The notes beneath the pieces are model-generated. The model worked only from the letters and a program-made list of their open reading frames with translations, was not told where the DNA came from and did not search any database. The translations under genes and the position numbers were made by a program. A DNA stretch of 64,000 nucleotides from an uncultured Eubacteriales bacterium (GTDB lineage: Bacteria > Bacillota > Clostridia > Lachnospirales > Lachnospiraceae), in contig CASFBK010000013.1 in the NCBI GenBank assembly GCA_949292785.1, positions 1 to 64,000 of the forward strand, written 5' to 3'. The stretch's first letter is position 1. Each line of letters starts with the position of its first letter. Shown here piece after piece: positions 30,930-38,585 of this stretch.

Positions 30930-31513
30930 TAACCTCCTACCACTTCTGTCACTTTTCTTCTCTGCTCCTGAATTTTACTGATTAGTACCACCATTCCAAG
31001 ATATCCTCCTAGAAAGACTATTTCCATATAATTCATTCCTAATCCAATCAGTGCCCAAAATATCATTTCAACCGCTGCCTGCTTTTTCTTCATGGTCTTT
31101 CGCTTTATAAGATACTGTACTCCTACTGCTCCCAAAATAATGGCGCCATTAAAGAGCGGATTACATTTTGACAGCGCTTGGGGCACCAGAGATAAAAACG
31201 GATTGTCAAACAACGCATCCATAAGGAAAAACAAAACGGCAAACAAAAAAACCTCCATATTCATCATCTGCAACACCAATGGCATCTTTTCCGGCTTTTT
31301 TTGTATCTCCCTTATCTCCTTTTGAAACAAACTACTAAGCCAGACAGAACACAATGTTACCAAAAAAAAGCAAAGGAGCATGACCTTGTCATATTTCGCA
31401 GCAAATCGGTCTAATCCGGCATTTCCGAAGGTAATTACCAGATATATCACCAACGAAAAGAAAAAGTTAAACGCTACCTGAACATAAAATTTCTTTTTCG
31501 AAAATTTTCTCAC
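30929..31513 (-). CDS. Membrane protein of the sactipeptide cluster
   Basis: A 194-residue protein with about five hydrophobic segments and a basic cytoplasmic N-terminus (MRKFSKKKF). I do not recognise a family. By position it may take the place of AlbG or part of AlbD. GTG 31513 is chosen because GGAGG lies 9 bases upstream, inside the end of the M16 gene (47-base overlap). It probably serves immunity or secretion. Confidence 0.65.
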   Translation of the reverse strand: MRKFSKKKFYVQVAFNFFFSLVIYLVITFGNAGLDRFAAKYDKVMLLCFFLVTLCSVWLSSLFQKEIREIQKKPEKMPLVLQMMNMEVFLFAVLFFLMDALFDNPFLSLVPQALSKCNPLFNGAIILGAVGVQYLIKRKTMKKKQAAVEMIFWALIGLGMNYMEIVFLGGYLGMVVLISKIQEQRRKVTEVVGG

Positions 31514-32447
31514 ACAGCTTCTCCTCCCAGTCTGACTGAAAATAGGTCTTCTCAATATCCGGATTTCCTTCCAGATACCTTGCCACATACGTTACCTCAT
31601 TACACAAATATTTAAAAGACGTCAATAACAAATAATAATGATGATAGGCATTTTCTTTATACCGGTTCACTTCCCGCAAACGACTGATATCTCCCTTCAG
31701 CACAATTTTTATAACTTCTGATTTATGCACAATCTTTAACGCATAATCTGTTACCATACCACAAAACAGGATTTTCAGGCAGTAGCTTAAGATTTCTCCA
31801 TATTGGTCCTTTTTCACATGAATTTCCACCTTATTGCTCTCTCGGATTACCGCTTCAAAGCTTACCTTTTCTATCCAGTTTTCCTCAAATGTCATTTTTT
31901 CTAATCGTGCTGCTTCCCCATCCGCTTGTTCCAATTTACCAAAAATAATGGTACTATATTTTCCATCATATTCATCATGAATCTTTTTTGCCCTGTTCAA
32001 TTCAAATTCGCTTATTTCTTCCCGGCTTCCAATCATCTCATTTACTTCTGCTTCGTCTAAACGGCTGCACAAAAGCAGATGCTCCTGAAGAATGGTATTT
32101 TTTTCTATAGAAAGCCCCTCTTCTTTAAATTCTGTTCCAAATATTTCTTCTAAATTTCCACTGTCCAATTCTTCCTGCAGGATTCCATCCTGTAATTCAA
32201 TAAAAATATATTCTGTCATGCTGTCTTTTGTTTCCGCATTAAATTGAATTCCCTGCTTTTCCAGATAGGTAAGGTACTTTTTATTGGACTGCACAATCAT
32301 ATGTTCAATCAAATGGGCATATCCGCTCTTTTGAATCAAATCTGCAAATCCCAGCGGGATCAAAAACTTAATGACCACTACGTCCGAATCCATTTGAAAT
32401 TGTACCGTACCATCCTTTCGTTTCTGGATGTTTTCTATCATGTCCAT
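31467..32447 (-). CDS. M16-family zinc peptidase (AlbF-like)
   Basis: A 326-residue protein with the inverted zinc motif H-x-x-E-H in YAHLIEHMI near residue 45, plus Glu residues further on that could complete the site (EKNTILQEHL). This marks the M16 (pitrilysin/insulinase-like) family. In the subtilosin cluster one of the two M16 proteins (AlbF) carries this motif and is thought to remove the leader peptide. It is shorter than AlbF (about 426 residues). It starts 6 bases after its non-catalytic partner, indicating a heterodimer. Confidence 0.8.
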   Translation of the reverse strand: MDMIENIQKRKDGTVQFQMDSDVVVIKFLIPLGFADLIQKSGYAHLIEHMIVQSNKKYLTYLEKQGIQFNAETKDSMTEYIFIELQDGILQEELDSGNLEEIFGTEFKEEGLSIEKNTILQEHLLLCSRLDEAEVNEMIGSREEISEFELNRAKKIHDEYDGKYSTIIFGKLEQADGEAARLEKMTFEENWIEKVSFEAVIRESNKVEIHVKKDQYGEILSYCLKILFCGMVTDYALKIVHKSEVIKIVLKGDISRLREVNRYKENAYHHYYLLLTSFKYLCNEVTYVARYLEGNPDIEKTYFQSDWEEKLCEKIFEKEILCSGSV

Positions 32448-32453
32448 ATTTTC

Positions 32454-33464
32454 TCACCCCGCTGCGATAACATGCAATTCTCCATTTTTCACCTCAATCA
32501 TATCTTCCAACGTAATCTCTGATAACTCCTGTACAATCTCATCTAAGGTCAGCATTCTTTTTACCACATAAATATATGGCAATACTGCGAACATTTCTCC
32601 ATATTGAAATGCCACGAACTTTATATCATCTATCACTCTTCTTTTTGCACTGTGAAACAGCTCTTGTGTCATTTTTACATTTTTTGCATAAGAAACAGTT
32701 TCTTCTAAAAGCTCTTGACTGTAATCTGCCATGACCCCGGTCAGAAGCAATTCATGCTCCATCACAAAGGAACTGACTGCTGTATATATCTTTCCTTCAC
32801 ACCGCAACGGAAAATAAACGCCGTCTGTTTCGTTGGTACCAAAGACCTTCTCCATAATCTTATAGCATAAAAGCCTTTTTAATTCCCCTGCGGTCCTGGT
32901 AAGATAAAATCCGCCCATAAATGCAAGCTTGTGCTCTTGTACATCAATCTTATTTTCCTTGTCCTGTATTCTTGTGTTTTCTAAGGACTCTTGTGTTTCT
33001 TCCTCAAACTGAATTCCCGGCTGAAAGGAAGTATGCATAACTTCTAAGATTTCCTGCATCTGTTTCTGATAAACCGCTTCCTCTAACAGTTCTTTTTTAT
33101 CCCCGGAAAGTACATCAATCATTTTGCGTACAACATCTACATTCTGTGTAAGTCTTTGCAGATAAGTACAATACTCTTTATAATGGGGAATGGAAAAGGT
33201 ATGAATACATTGGAAAAAAATCTGATTTATCTCCTCTGCCTTTAAGGGCATCCCATTCTCTGCCATTACAAAAAGAATTTCACCAAAAAGCTTTTCTGCC
33301 TTTCCTTTCGCATTCCATACACAAATCATATTATGTTTGTAAAACTGAAATTCTACCTTTTCTTTGTTTTTCTGTACAAAAAATTTCAACAAATAGTCAT
33401 CAACGCACCCGGTCATTTTACGCGACAGTAATCGTGTATTCACTCTATTTGTCAGGCTGAACAT
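32454..33464 (-). CDS. M16-like partner protein (AlbE-like, no zinc motif)
   Basis: A 336-residue protein without the H-x-x-E-H motif. It has M16-like stretches: FMGGFYLTRTAGELKRLLCY, and FGTNETDGVYFPLR, which aligns with the LG...S..Y region of M16 C-terminal domains. I infer it is the non-catalytic half of a two-subunit peptidase, as AlbE is to AlbF. ATG 33464 is chosen with GAGG upstream; it overlaps the radical SAM gene by 20 bases. Confidence 0.62.
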   Translation of the reverse strand: MFSLTNRVNTRLLSRKMTGCVDDYLLKFFVQKNKEKVEFQFYKHNMICVWNAKGKAEKLFGEILFVMAENGMPLKAEEINQIFFQCIHTFSIPHYKEYCTYLQRLTQNVDVVRKMIDVLSGDKKELLEEAVYQKQMQEILEVMHTSFQPGIQFEEETQESLENTRIQDKENKIDVQEHKLAFMGGFYLTRTAGELKRLLCYKIMEKVFGTNETDGVYFPLRCEGKIYTAVSSFVMEHELLLTGVMADYSQELLEETVSYAKNVKMTQELFHSAKRRVIDDIKFVAFQYGEMFAVLPYIYVVKRMLTLDEIVQELSEITLEDMIEVKNGELHVIAAG

Positions 33465-34830
33465 CTCTAACACCTCTTTCAAATATTTCTAAAATTTCGT
33501 ACAGATTATTTTTTTCAATCCAGCTGCATACCTTTTCTTTTCCCCGGTTATGAGAAAGTCCTTTAAAATAACAGCCCTTACAGTTTACAAAATGTTCGCA
33601 GTTCTTCGGACATCCATTCTCTTCTGACGGAGGAAGAATCTTAGCTATTTTCTGATAAATATCCTTTTGAAATATTTCCCGAAATTCTTCTTTAAAAATG
33701 TTTCCAAACAGATTTGTTTTTTCAAATAATGCACAGGGGCGCAGATTTCCGTCTGCTCCGACAATAATAGAATTGATGGCAGAACCGCAATTTTCAGAGC
33801 CTAATATTTTATCCTCGCTTCTGGCAATGGGAATCATTTTCTGATACTTTTCTATCACGCCATCTACATACCGGATATAGCTTTCTGCGTCCAGTTCCTC
33901 TTCCACCTTTTCTGATTTCTCTAATAATTTTCCTCTTCCAAAATCTTCAATGAAATTGAACACAAACATATTTGCCCCTAAGGAAATGGCAAGCTCCGCT
34001 AATTTGTCAATCTCCCACATATTGTCTCTGAAGATGCTGGACGCAATCCGTACCCTTAAGCCTGCTTCTGTCATTCGTTTTACGTTTTTGCACGTGGCTT
34101 CAAATGCACCTTTCATTCCGCGAAACTCATCATGGACGGAGGGCTGTGTACTGTCGATGGATATATTCAGCACAATCTTATCCCGATAGGTTTTCAAAAG
34201 CTTTAATACTTTTTCCGACAACATGGTGCCATTTGTTAAAATAGCTACGGTGGCAAACTGCTTTAGCGCCAGCTCCAAAATCTCATATGCCTGAGGATGA
34301 ACGAATATTTCTCCTCCGGTCAGTTCCAGATTCAGCACATGATTTTTCTTGAAAATATCCACCAGCCATTGAAATTGTTCAAAGGTAATCATGCTGCTTT
34401 TTTCGCAGGATGCTTCCAGATAACAATGTTTACAGCGAAGATTACATTTTTCCGTTACCTCTATGGTTGCTATCATAGGCGAAATCAATGCTCCGTCACC
34501 AATGACCTTTAATTTTTCCTGTTCCACCGGAGTTTCTGTCAGAACCACTGCATCATTTTCTTTTAACTCCAAAAGAAACTGTTCAATCCATTCTCTGTTA
34601 TCTTCTAACGGGATTCCTGTCTTTTCACAAAACAGTTCCGCTACCTCTTCTACTGTACGATTTCCGGAAATCAGCTTTACAAGCTGCTCTCCTGTTTTAT
34701 TTACAGTAAAAAAACGCTGATAACATTCTTCCTCTTTTTTTACCTCTGACATCAGATTATATTTTCCTTTTGTCAGATACATAAAAACGCCTTTGTTCAG
34801 GCTGATATATCTGTTTGCTACCGCTTCCAC
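33445..34830 (-). CDS. albA: Radical SAM/SPASM sactisynthase (AlbA-like)
   Basis: A 461-residue maturase. Residues about 10-90 are a PqqD-like RiPP recognition domain. The radical SAM cluster motif is CNLRCKHC near residue 128, followed by LELTGGEIFVHP. The SPASM region carries CGSAINSIIVGADGNLRPCA and a C-terminal Cys cluster (CPKNCEHFVNCKGC) for auxiliary 4Fe-4S clusters. AlbA makes the Cys-sulfur to alpha-carbon links of subtilosin; the precursor encoded 130 bases upstream is a subtilosin homologue, so the same role is very likely. GTG start with GGAGG 7 bases before it. Confidence 0.93.
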   Translation of the reverse strand: MEAVANRYISLNKGVFMYLTKGKYNLMSEVKKEEECYQRFFTVNKTGEQLVKLISGNRTVEEVAELFCEKTGIPLEDNREWIEQFLLELKENDAVVLTETPVEQEKLKVIGDGALISPMIATIEVTEKCNLRCKHCYLEASCEKSSMITFEQFQWLVDIFKKNHVLNLELTGGEIFVHPQAYEILELALKQFATVAILTNGTMLSEKVLKLLKTYRDKIVLNISIDSTQPSVHDEFRGMKGAFEATCKNVKRMTEAGLRVRIASSIFRDNMWEIDKLAELAISLGANMFVFNFIEDFGRGKLLEKSEKVEEELDAESYIRYVDGVIEKYQKMIPIARSEDKILGSENCGSAINSIIVGADGNLRPCALFEKTNLFGNIFKEEFREIFQKDIYQKIAKILPPSEENGCPKNCEHFVNCKGCYFKGLSHNRGKEKVCSWIEKNNLYEILEIFERGVRDVQPDK

Positions 34831-34860
34831 TCTTCTTCCTCCTCACTTCCTTTGGGGAAT

Positions 34861-34899
34861 CGGTAACTATTCTGTTGTTTTCTCACAGAATAGTTACCG
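34861..34899 (-). terminator. Hairpin between sboA and albA
   Basis: Perfect 15-bp inverted repeat (CGGTAACTATTCTGT and its complement) with a 9-base loop, between the precursor stop and the albA start. No T-run follows, so it is more likely a partial terminator or an RNA-stabilising hairpin that keeps precursor mRNA in excess of enzyme mRNA. Confidence 0.6.
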
Positions 34900-34962
34900 C
34901 CTCTATGTACTTCTGTTTTATGTATTATGTTTTTTCGGATTTTTACTTTACAGGTCTCTATT

Positions 34963-35133
34963 TTAGCCTGTCACTCCGAATACTGCGGATACTCCTGCGA
35001 TTTCAAAATCCGGAATTGGTCCGTCTGCCAGACAAAGTGCTCCTACTGCACAAGCAGAACAACCTTTGTTCTCAACGATTTTTGCCTTTTCTACTGCTAC
35101 TTCTTCTCTTTCCATTTTCTTCATTTCCATCAT
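34963..35133 (-). CDS. sboA: Subtilosin A-type sactipeptide precursor
   Basis: A 56-residue precursor. The leader of 21 residues is charged (MMEMKKMEREEVAVEKAKIV, then E). The core of 35 residues starts NKGCSACAVGALCLADGPIP and ends DFEIAGVSAVFGVTG. It keeps the three Cys (core 4, 7, 13) and acceptor Phe 22 and Phe 31 of subtilosin A, with Ser at 28 instead of Thr, and NKGC, DGPIPDFEIAG and the final Gly needed for head-to-tail closure. The leader is much longer than the 8 residues in Bacillus. RBS AGGAAG before ATG 35133. First gene of the operon down to 28929. Confidence 0.95.
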   Translation of the reverse strand: MMEMKKMEREEVAVEKAKIVENKGCSACAVGALCLADGPIPDFEIAGVSAVFGVTG

Positions 35134-35236
35134 TTTTTTCTTCCTTTCTTATTCACTGATTTTTTGTTTTTAGATACTTTTTTGCTTTTACAAACGTGTT
35201 TCTCTTTTTCCTCACTCCTTTCTTGTTTGTAACCTT

Positions 35237-35293
35237 ATCATACCCTAATTTTCTTTCTGAAAATGCAATGTCCTCATTTGGCATGTAAATGTC
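35237..35293 (-). promoter_or_regulatory. sboA promoter with LytTR-type operator
   Basis: Minus-strand direct repeat GACATTT (from 35293) and GGACATT (35273-35267), with TGCCA between, copies spaced 21 bases. A TATGAT -10 box lies at 35242-35237, with no good -35 box. The arrangement matches the agrBD operator at 37693-37719, implying activation by the AgrA-like regulator. Confidence 0.7.
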
Positions 35294-35338
35294 TTTTTCC
35301 TGTATTTTTTCCCTTACTAATACTGCCAGGGCATAGAA

Positions 35339-35530
35339 CAAAGTGTGCCCCGCACACTCTCGCGAATATACATTACCTATCAAGCGGGACACACTTTGCC
35401 GCGCCGAGCACAGTCGCTTGCGACATAATTCCACTTGTGCGAGCGCGCATCCTGCACGGAGTGCTTTTTGCTCTATAGGAATCAAAATTTTACACTTTAA
35501 CGCAACACGGTATTTCCTATAGAGCAAAAA
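35339..35530. repeat. Structured intergenic element with two inverted repeats
   Basis: This gene-free stretch between agrC and sboA is far richer in G+C than its surroundings. It holds an inverted repeat with 15-base arms and one mismatch (35339-35353 and 35384-35398, CAAAGTGTGCCCCGC), smaller palindromes (GTCGCTTGCGAC; GCACTCCGTGC), and a perfect 17-base inverted repeat (35465-35481 and 35514-35530, TTTTTGCTCTATAGGAA). It may be a dispersed intergenic repeat or a structured RNA. An open frame across it (35153-35557) has no support. Confidence 0.6.
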
Positions 35531-35568
35531 AGATATGTAAAAGGTGTTTCCTTTCACATATCTCTTCC

Positions 35569-36882
35569 TTACGCAATCAAATTAAAATTTAAGGTAACTA
35601 CAACGGAAAATTTGTTTTCTTCCACATCATACTGTATCACCCCATCATACTTCTTAATGGCTGTTTCCACACTTTTCATTCCCCAGCCATGAAAGGTCTT
35701 GTCCACTTTTGTGGTAATCAGCTTCATATTTTGGAACCTGGGCTTCTCCTCTAATCCGTTTTCAATCTTAAACAGAATCATTTCGTTTATGGTCCTAATT
35801 GTAATTTTTATCCATTTATTGCTTAAATCCTTGTTTTTCTCACATGCCTCGATGGCATTGTCTAACAGATTGCTCAAAATGGTACATACATCATTTTGCA
35901 GAATATCCGTGTTTCCGGGAAATTCCACGTTTACAGATGCTTCAATTTTCTCCTTTTTCATTTTACTTAATTTACTGTTAATCACTACATCTACCACATC
36001 ATTTCCGGTCCAGGTCTTTTTCATGGTCTCCCGTATCGGTTCGCTAATGTTATCCAGATACTGCATTGCCATACTGGCGTCACCACGAATCAGAAATTGA
36101 TAGAGCACATTCATATGATTATTAAAGTCATGATATAGCTTTGCATTGGCGGTATACGCCTGAGTTAGATTCTGGTAATTTTCCTGAAGCAGTTTATTGC
36201 GCATTTCCATAAAATGCAGACTGTCTATTTCATACTTTCGTTTTTGAAACAAAACTGCCACAGTCACAGTCAATGCCATAATCAACCCAAAGGTAATCCA
36301 GTCCACAACAATAGAAAAATGAAATGTTTTTCTTGTATTTTCCGCAAGATAGATAAGTCCTGCCATTCCCGCCAAAATAAGCAGAACATAATGTTTCATC
36401 CGATTACTTTGAAACTTCTCTTTCACAAAATGTTTCAGCAGGAGATAAACTGCTATCAACAATAATTTTGAAATCAGAATCTGCCTTATCCTTTGAAATC
36501 CCATGGTGGTAAGAATCATTTCGGGATAATCGGAATCTTTGAGCAGATATCCCACCAGTGAAATGGAGAGAAAATCCAAATACCCCAGACACATAAAATA
36601 GAAACTGGTAATCAGACACACATACGGGAATCTGCACTGATATAATATCCATATAGAAATAACAATGAATACAATTCCCCCGAAAAAAATAAAATAGGAA
36701 AACTCTTCGATAAGGTTACATCCATATACCAGCACCGCGATAACAAAAGAAATTCCTACCGTCATCCATTCTGTCTTTTTCTTGTCTCTTCTTGCTTCAA
36801 ATAAAATGCCTGCAACCTTGATACCAATATAGGTTTCAATAAAATTAGCAAATAATTCTGTTAAAAAGATGAAAACACTCAT
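35569..36882 (-). CDS. agrC: AgrC-like GHKL sensor histidine kinase
   Basis: A 437-residue kinase. The N-terminal half has about six hydrophobic segments, forming the peptide-sensing membrane domain. The C-terminal half is a GHKL kinase: phospho-His in KLYHDFNNHMNVLYQFL near residue 250, N-box LLDNAIEACEKN and G-box FHGWGMKSVETAI. ATG 36882 is preceded by GGAAGG; it overlaps agrA by 4 bases. It should sense the AgrD-derived peptide made by the divergent agrBD genes. Confidence 0.9.
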   Translation of the reverse strand: MSVFIFLTELFANFIETYIGIKVAGILFEARRDKKKTEWMTVGISFVIAVLVYGCNLIEEFSYFIFFGGIVFIVISIWILYQCRFPYVCLITSFYFMCLGYLDFLSISLVGYLLKDSDYPEMILTTMGFQRIRQILISKLLLIAVYLLLKHFVKEKFQSNRMKHYVLLILAGMAGLIYLAENTRKTFHFSIVVDWITFGLIMALTVTVAVLFQKRKYEIDSLHFMEMRNKLLQENYQNLTQAYTANAKLYHDFNNHMNVLYQFLIRGDASMAMQYLDNISEPIRETMKKTWTGNDVVDVVINSKLSKMKKEKIEASVNVEFPGNTDILQNDVCTILSNLLDNAIEACEKNKDLSNKWIKITIRTINEMILFKIENGLEEKPRFQNMKLITTKVDKTFHGWGMKSVETAIKKYDGVIQYDVEENKFSVVVTLNFNLIA

Positions 36883-37595
36883 AATTCCTTCCCCCAATAT
36901 GAATTCACAAACTGTTTGGTACTCTGAATATGGGAACGGCTAATAGGAAGAGACTCTCCGTTCTTTAACAATACTTCGCCGTTTTTTACCTGCATAATAT
37001 GTATCAAATTCACAATACATCCCCGGTCAATATAAATAAATTCCTCCCGGTCAATTTCTTCAAACACCTGGGACAAGCTTTTCCGCACCTTTGCTACGGA
37101 ATAAAAGGTTATGATTTCGGAATTCTTTCCGTTTTTTTGAATATACAAAATGTCCTTCAGCATAATTTTCTCCAGGCGCGTCTGCGTCTGAATGGTATAC
37201 ACTTCCTGCTGTTCTATATTAATATATTGAAAAGCATCCTGCAGCGCCTGCGGAAGCCTTGTCTCTAATTCTTGTTTCGGAATATAGCGAAAGATAGATA
37301 GGGCAAAAGAATCTACCGCATATTTTAAATATGAAGTGACAAAAATAATAAGACAATTCGGCAGAATCTTTCTAATCTTAGGAGCAATCTCCATTCCGTT
37401 TCCATCCGGCATTTCAATATCTAATAGAATTAAATCATAATATCTGCCTTCTTCCACGTCCGCCAGCAGGAAATCTCCATTGGTACATTCCTCAATCTGC
37501 GCCATCATCTTGTGTTCCTGAATATACCGCTCCACAATTACCTTATTGGCAGACAGCAGTATTGGTTCGTCGTCACAAATTGCTATTTTAATCAT
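36879..37595 (-). CDS. agrA: AgrA-like LytTR response regulator
   Basis: A 238-residue regulator: receiver domain at about 1-120 with phospho-Asp in LILLDIEMPDGNG, and a LytTR DNA-binding domain at about 135-235 (EKIMLKDILYIQKNGKNSE, IDRGCIVNLIHI, LPISRSH). LytTR proteins bind paired direct repeats about 21 bases apart; such repeats occur before agrBD and before sboA. RBS GGGGG precedes ATG 37595. Cotranscribed with agrC. Confidence 0.92.
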   Translation of the reverse strand: MIKIAICDDEPILLSANKVIVERYIQEHKMMAQIEECTNGDFLLADVEEGRYYDLILLDIEMPDGNGMEIAPKIRKILPNCLIIFVTSYLKYAVDSFALSIFRYIPKQELETRLPQALQDAFQYINIEQQEVYTIQTQTRLEKIMLKDILYIQKNGKNSEIITFYSVAKVRKSLSQVFEEIDREEFIYIDRGCIVNLIHIMQVKNGEVLLKNGESLPISRSHIQSTKQFVNSYWGKEL

Positions 37596-37636
37596 GGTTG
37601 TTCCCCCTTTCCCTTTTTATTCTACCTTAGTTCCCC

Positions 37637-37661
37637 TGTCAAGATATGTCAGGATATGTCA
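37637..37661. repeat. Three TGTCA repeats at 10-base spacing
   Basis: TGTCA occurs at 37637, 37647 and 37657, giving two copies of GATATGTCA in phase with the DNA helix, 42 bases upstream of agrA. Read on the minus strand the units are TTGACA or CTGACA, so they also look like stacked -35 boxes of the agrA promoter. Confidence 0.5.
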
Positions 37662-37692
37662 AGAAACAAATTTCAAAATATCATATGCCGCG

Positions 37693-37719
37693 GACATTTT
37701 CCTGCCATTTGCGGACGAA
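37693..37719 (+). promoter_or_regulatory. LytTR-type operator of agrBD
   Basis: Direct repeat GGACATTTT and GGACGAACT with TGCCA between, spaced 21 bases, pointing to agrB. It aligns with the sboA operator at positions G-A-C-A-T-T-T, T-G-C-C-A, T-G and G-G-A-C. A TATGAT box follows at 37740-37745. Confidence 0.7.
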
Positions 37720-37733
37720 CTAATTCTTTTTCC

Positions 37734-37765
37734 ACTGTTTATGATATATAAATATCATAAACAGT
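37734..37765. promoter_or_regulatory. Perfect 14-bp-arm palindrome before agrB
   Basis: Arms ACTGTTTATGATAT (37734-37747) and ATATCATAAACAGT (37752-37765) around the loop ATAA. It spans the likely -10 box and start of the agrBD transcript, ending 15 bases before the GTG at 37781, so it could be a second operator or a 5' stem in the mRNA. Confidence 0.65.
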
Positions 37766-37780
37766 AGTTTTAAAAAGGAG

Positions 37781-38350
37781 GTGCCTTTTATTTTATTGAC
37801 ATTGTCTGAAATGTTCACAGAATATTTTATCAAACGCAACATCATTACGAAGGAGAAAGAGGATATTTTTGTATATGGCTTTCAGCTCATCATTTCTACT
37901 TTATCTTCTATGACAGCCATATTACTTCTTTCCTGCTTTGCCAATCTCACCTATGGCATTCTGTTTCTCTTCTTTTTTATGCCAATTCGCGGGTGTGTTG
38001 GAGGCTATCATGCCAATACTTTCGAAAAATGTTTTTTATATACAAGCCTGTGCTTTCCGGCTACTATGATAATTTCTGCTATTATGCAGCACATGAATCT
38101 CATGCCGGTTGCTTATCTTTTTTTAATCTTTGGATATCTTATATTAATTTTAAAAGCACCCTGCAGAAATATTCATAACCCTTTAAGCGAAAAAGCCATC
38201 GCTAAGAATAAACTTTATACCAGAATACTTCTTCTGATATACGGCGGGATTCTTCTGATTACTTTTTTTACAAATCCTGCTCTTTCTTTGGTGGGAGCAA
38301 ATACCTTAAATCTTGTTACTTTCTTATTTATCATTGAAAAAAACAATTAA
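37781..38350 (+). CDS. agrB: AgrB-like peptide-processing membrane protease
   Basis: A membrane protein of up to 189 residues with about five hydrophobic segments. The AgrB catalytic motif is clear: PIRGCVGGYHA with His near residue 77 and Cys near 71. It cleaves the C-terminal tail of AgrD and closes the ring of the signal peptide. The start is uncertain: GTG 37781 lies within AAGGAGG itself, TTG 37796 is 14 bases away, and an ATT codon sits at the ideal 8 bases. agrD follows after 16 bases. Confidence 0.88.
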   Translation: MPFILLTLSEMFTEYFIKRNIITKEKEDIFVYGFQLIISTLSSMTAILLLSCFANLTYGILFLFFFMPIRGCVGGYHANTFEKCFLYTSLCFPATMIISAIMQHMNLMPVAYLFLIFGYLILILKAPCRNIHNPLSEKAIAKNKLYTRILLLIYGGILLITFFTNPALSLVGANTLNLVTFLFIIEKNN

Positions 38351-38366
38351 AAGGAGTGTGTTTAGA

Positions 38367-38486
38367 ATGAATTTTACTTTAACAGCAATCGCAAACATGG
38401 TAGAAAAAATGGCATTTTTAGGAGCTGGACTGGCATCCTTCTTCGGACTTTATCAGCCGCAGAAGCCGGATTCTTTGAACAGTTAA
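38367..38486 (+). CDS. agrD: AgrD-like autoinducing peptide precursor
   Basis: A 39-residue peptide with an amphipathic N-terminal helix (MNFTLTAIANMVEKMAFLGA) and the C-terminal part GLASFFGLYQPQKPDSLNS. In clostridial AgrD proteins a five-residue ring starting with Cys or Ser is followed by x-E/Q-P-x-x-P. Here that gives Ser-Phe-Phe-Gly-Leu as a lactone ring, followed by YQPQKP. RBS AAGGAG 10 bases before ATG 38367. Confidence 0.85.
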   Translation: MNFTLTAIANMVEKMAFLGAGLASFFGLYQPQKPDSLNS

Positions 38487-38541
38487 ATCAGAACGATAAT
38501 AAAGACCGGATTTTTCAGATACTAATTTATAATTTTAAGCC

Positions 38542-38577
38542 AAAAGCCCGATTCTTAGATACGAATCGGGCTTTTTT
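38542..38577. terminator. Bidirectional terminator after agrD
   Basis: Perfect 13-bp stem (AAAAGCCCGATTC and its complement) with an 8-base loop and a T-run on the plus strand and A-run/T-run on the other. It separates agrBD from the convergent DUF6602-like gene. Confidence 0.9.
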
Positions 38578-38585
38578 ACGGGCAC

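Noticed and set aside
35153..35557. 134-codon minus-strand frame between agrC and sboA
   Set aside because: It crosses the inverted repeats and the sboA promoter, has no ribosome binding site, and its composition does not look like protein.
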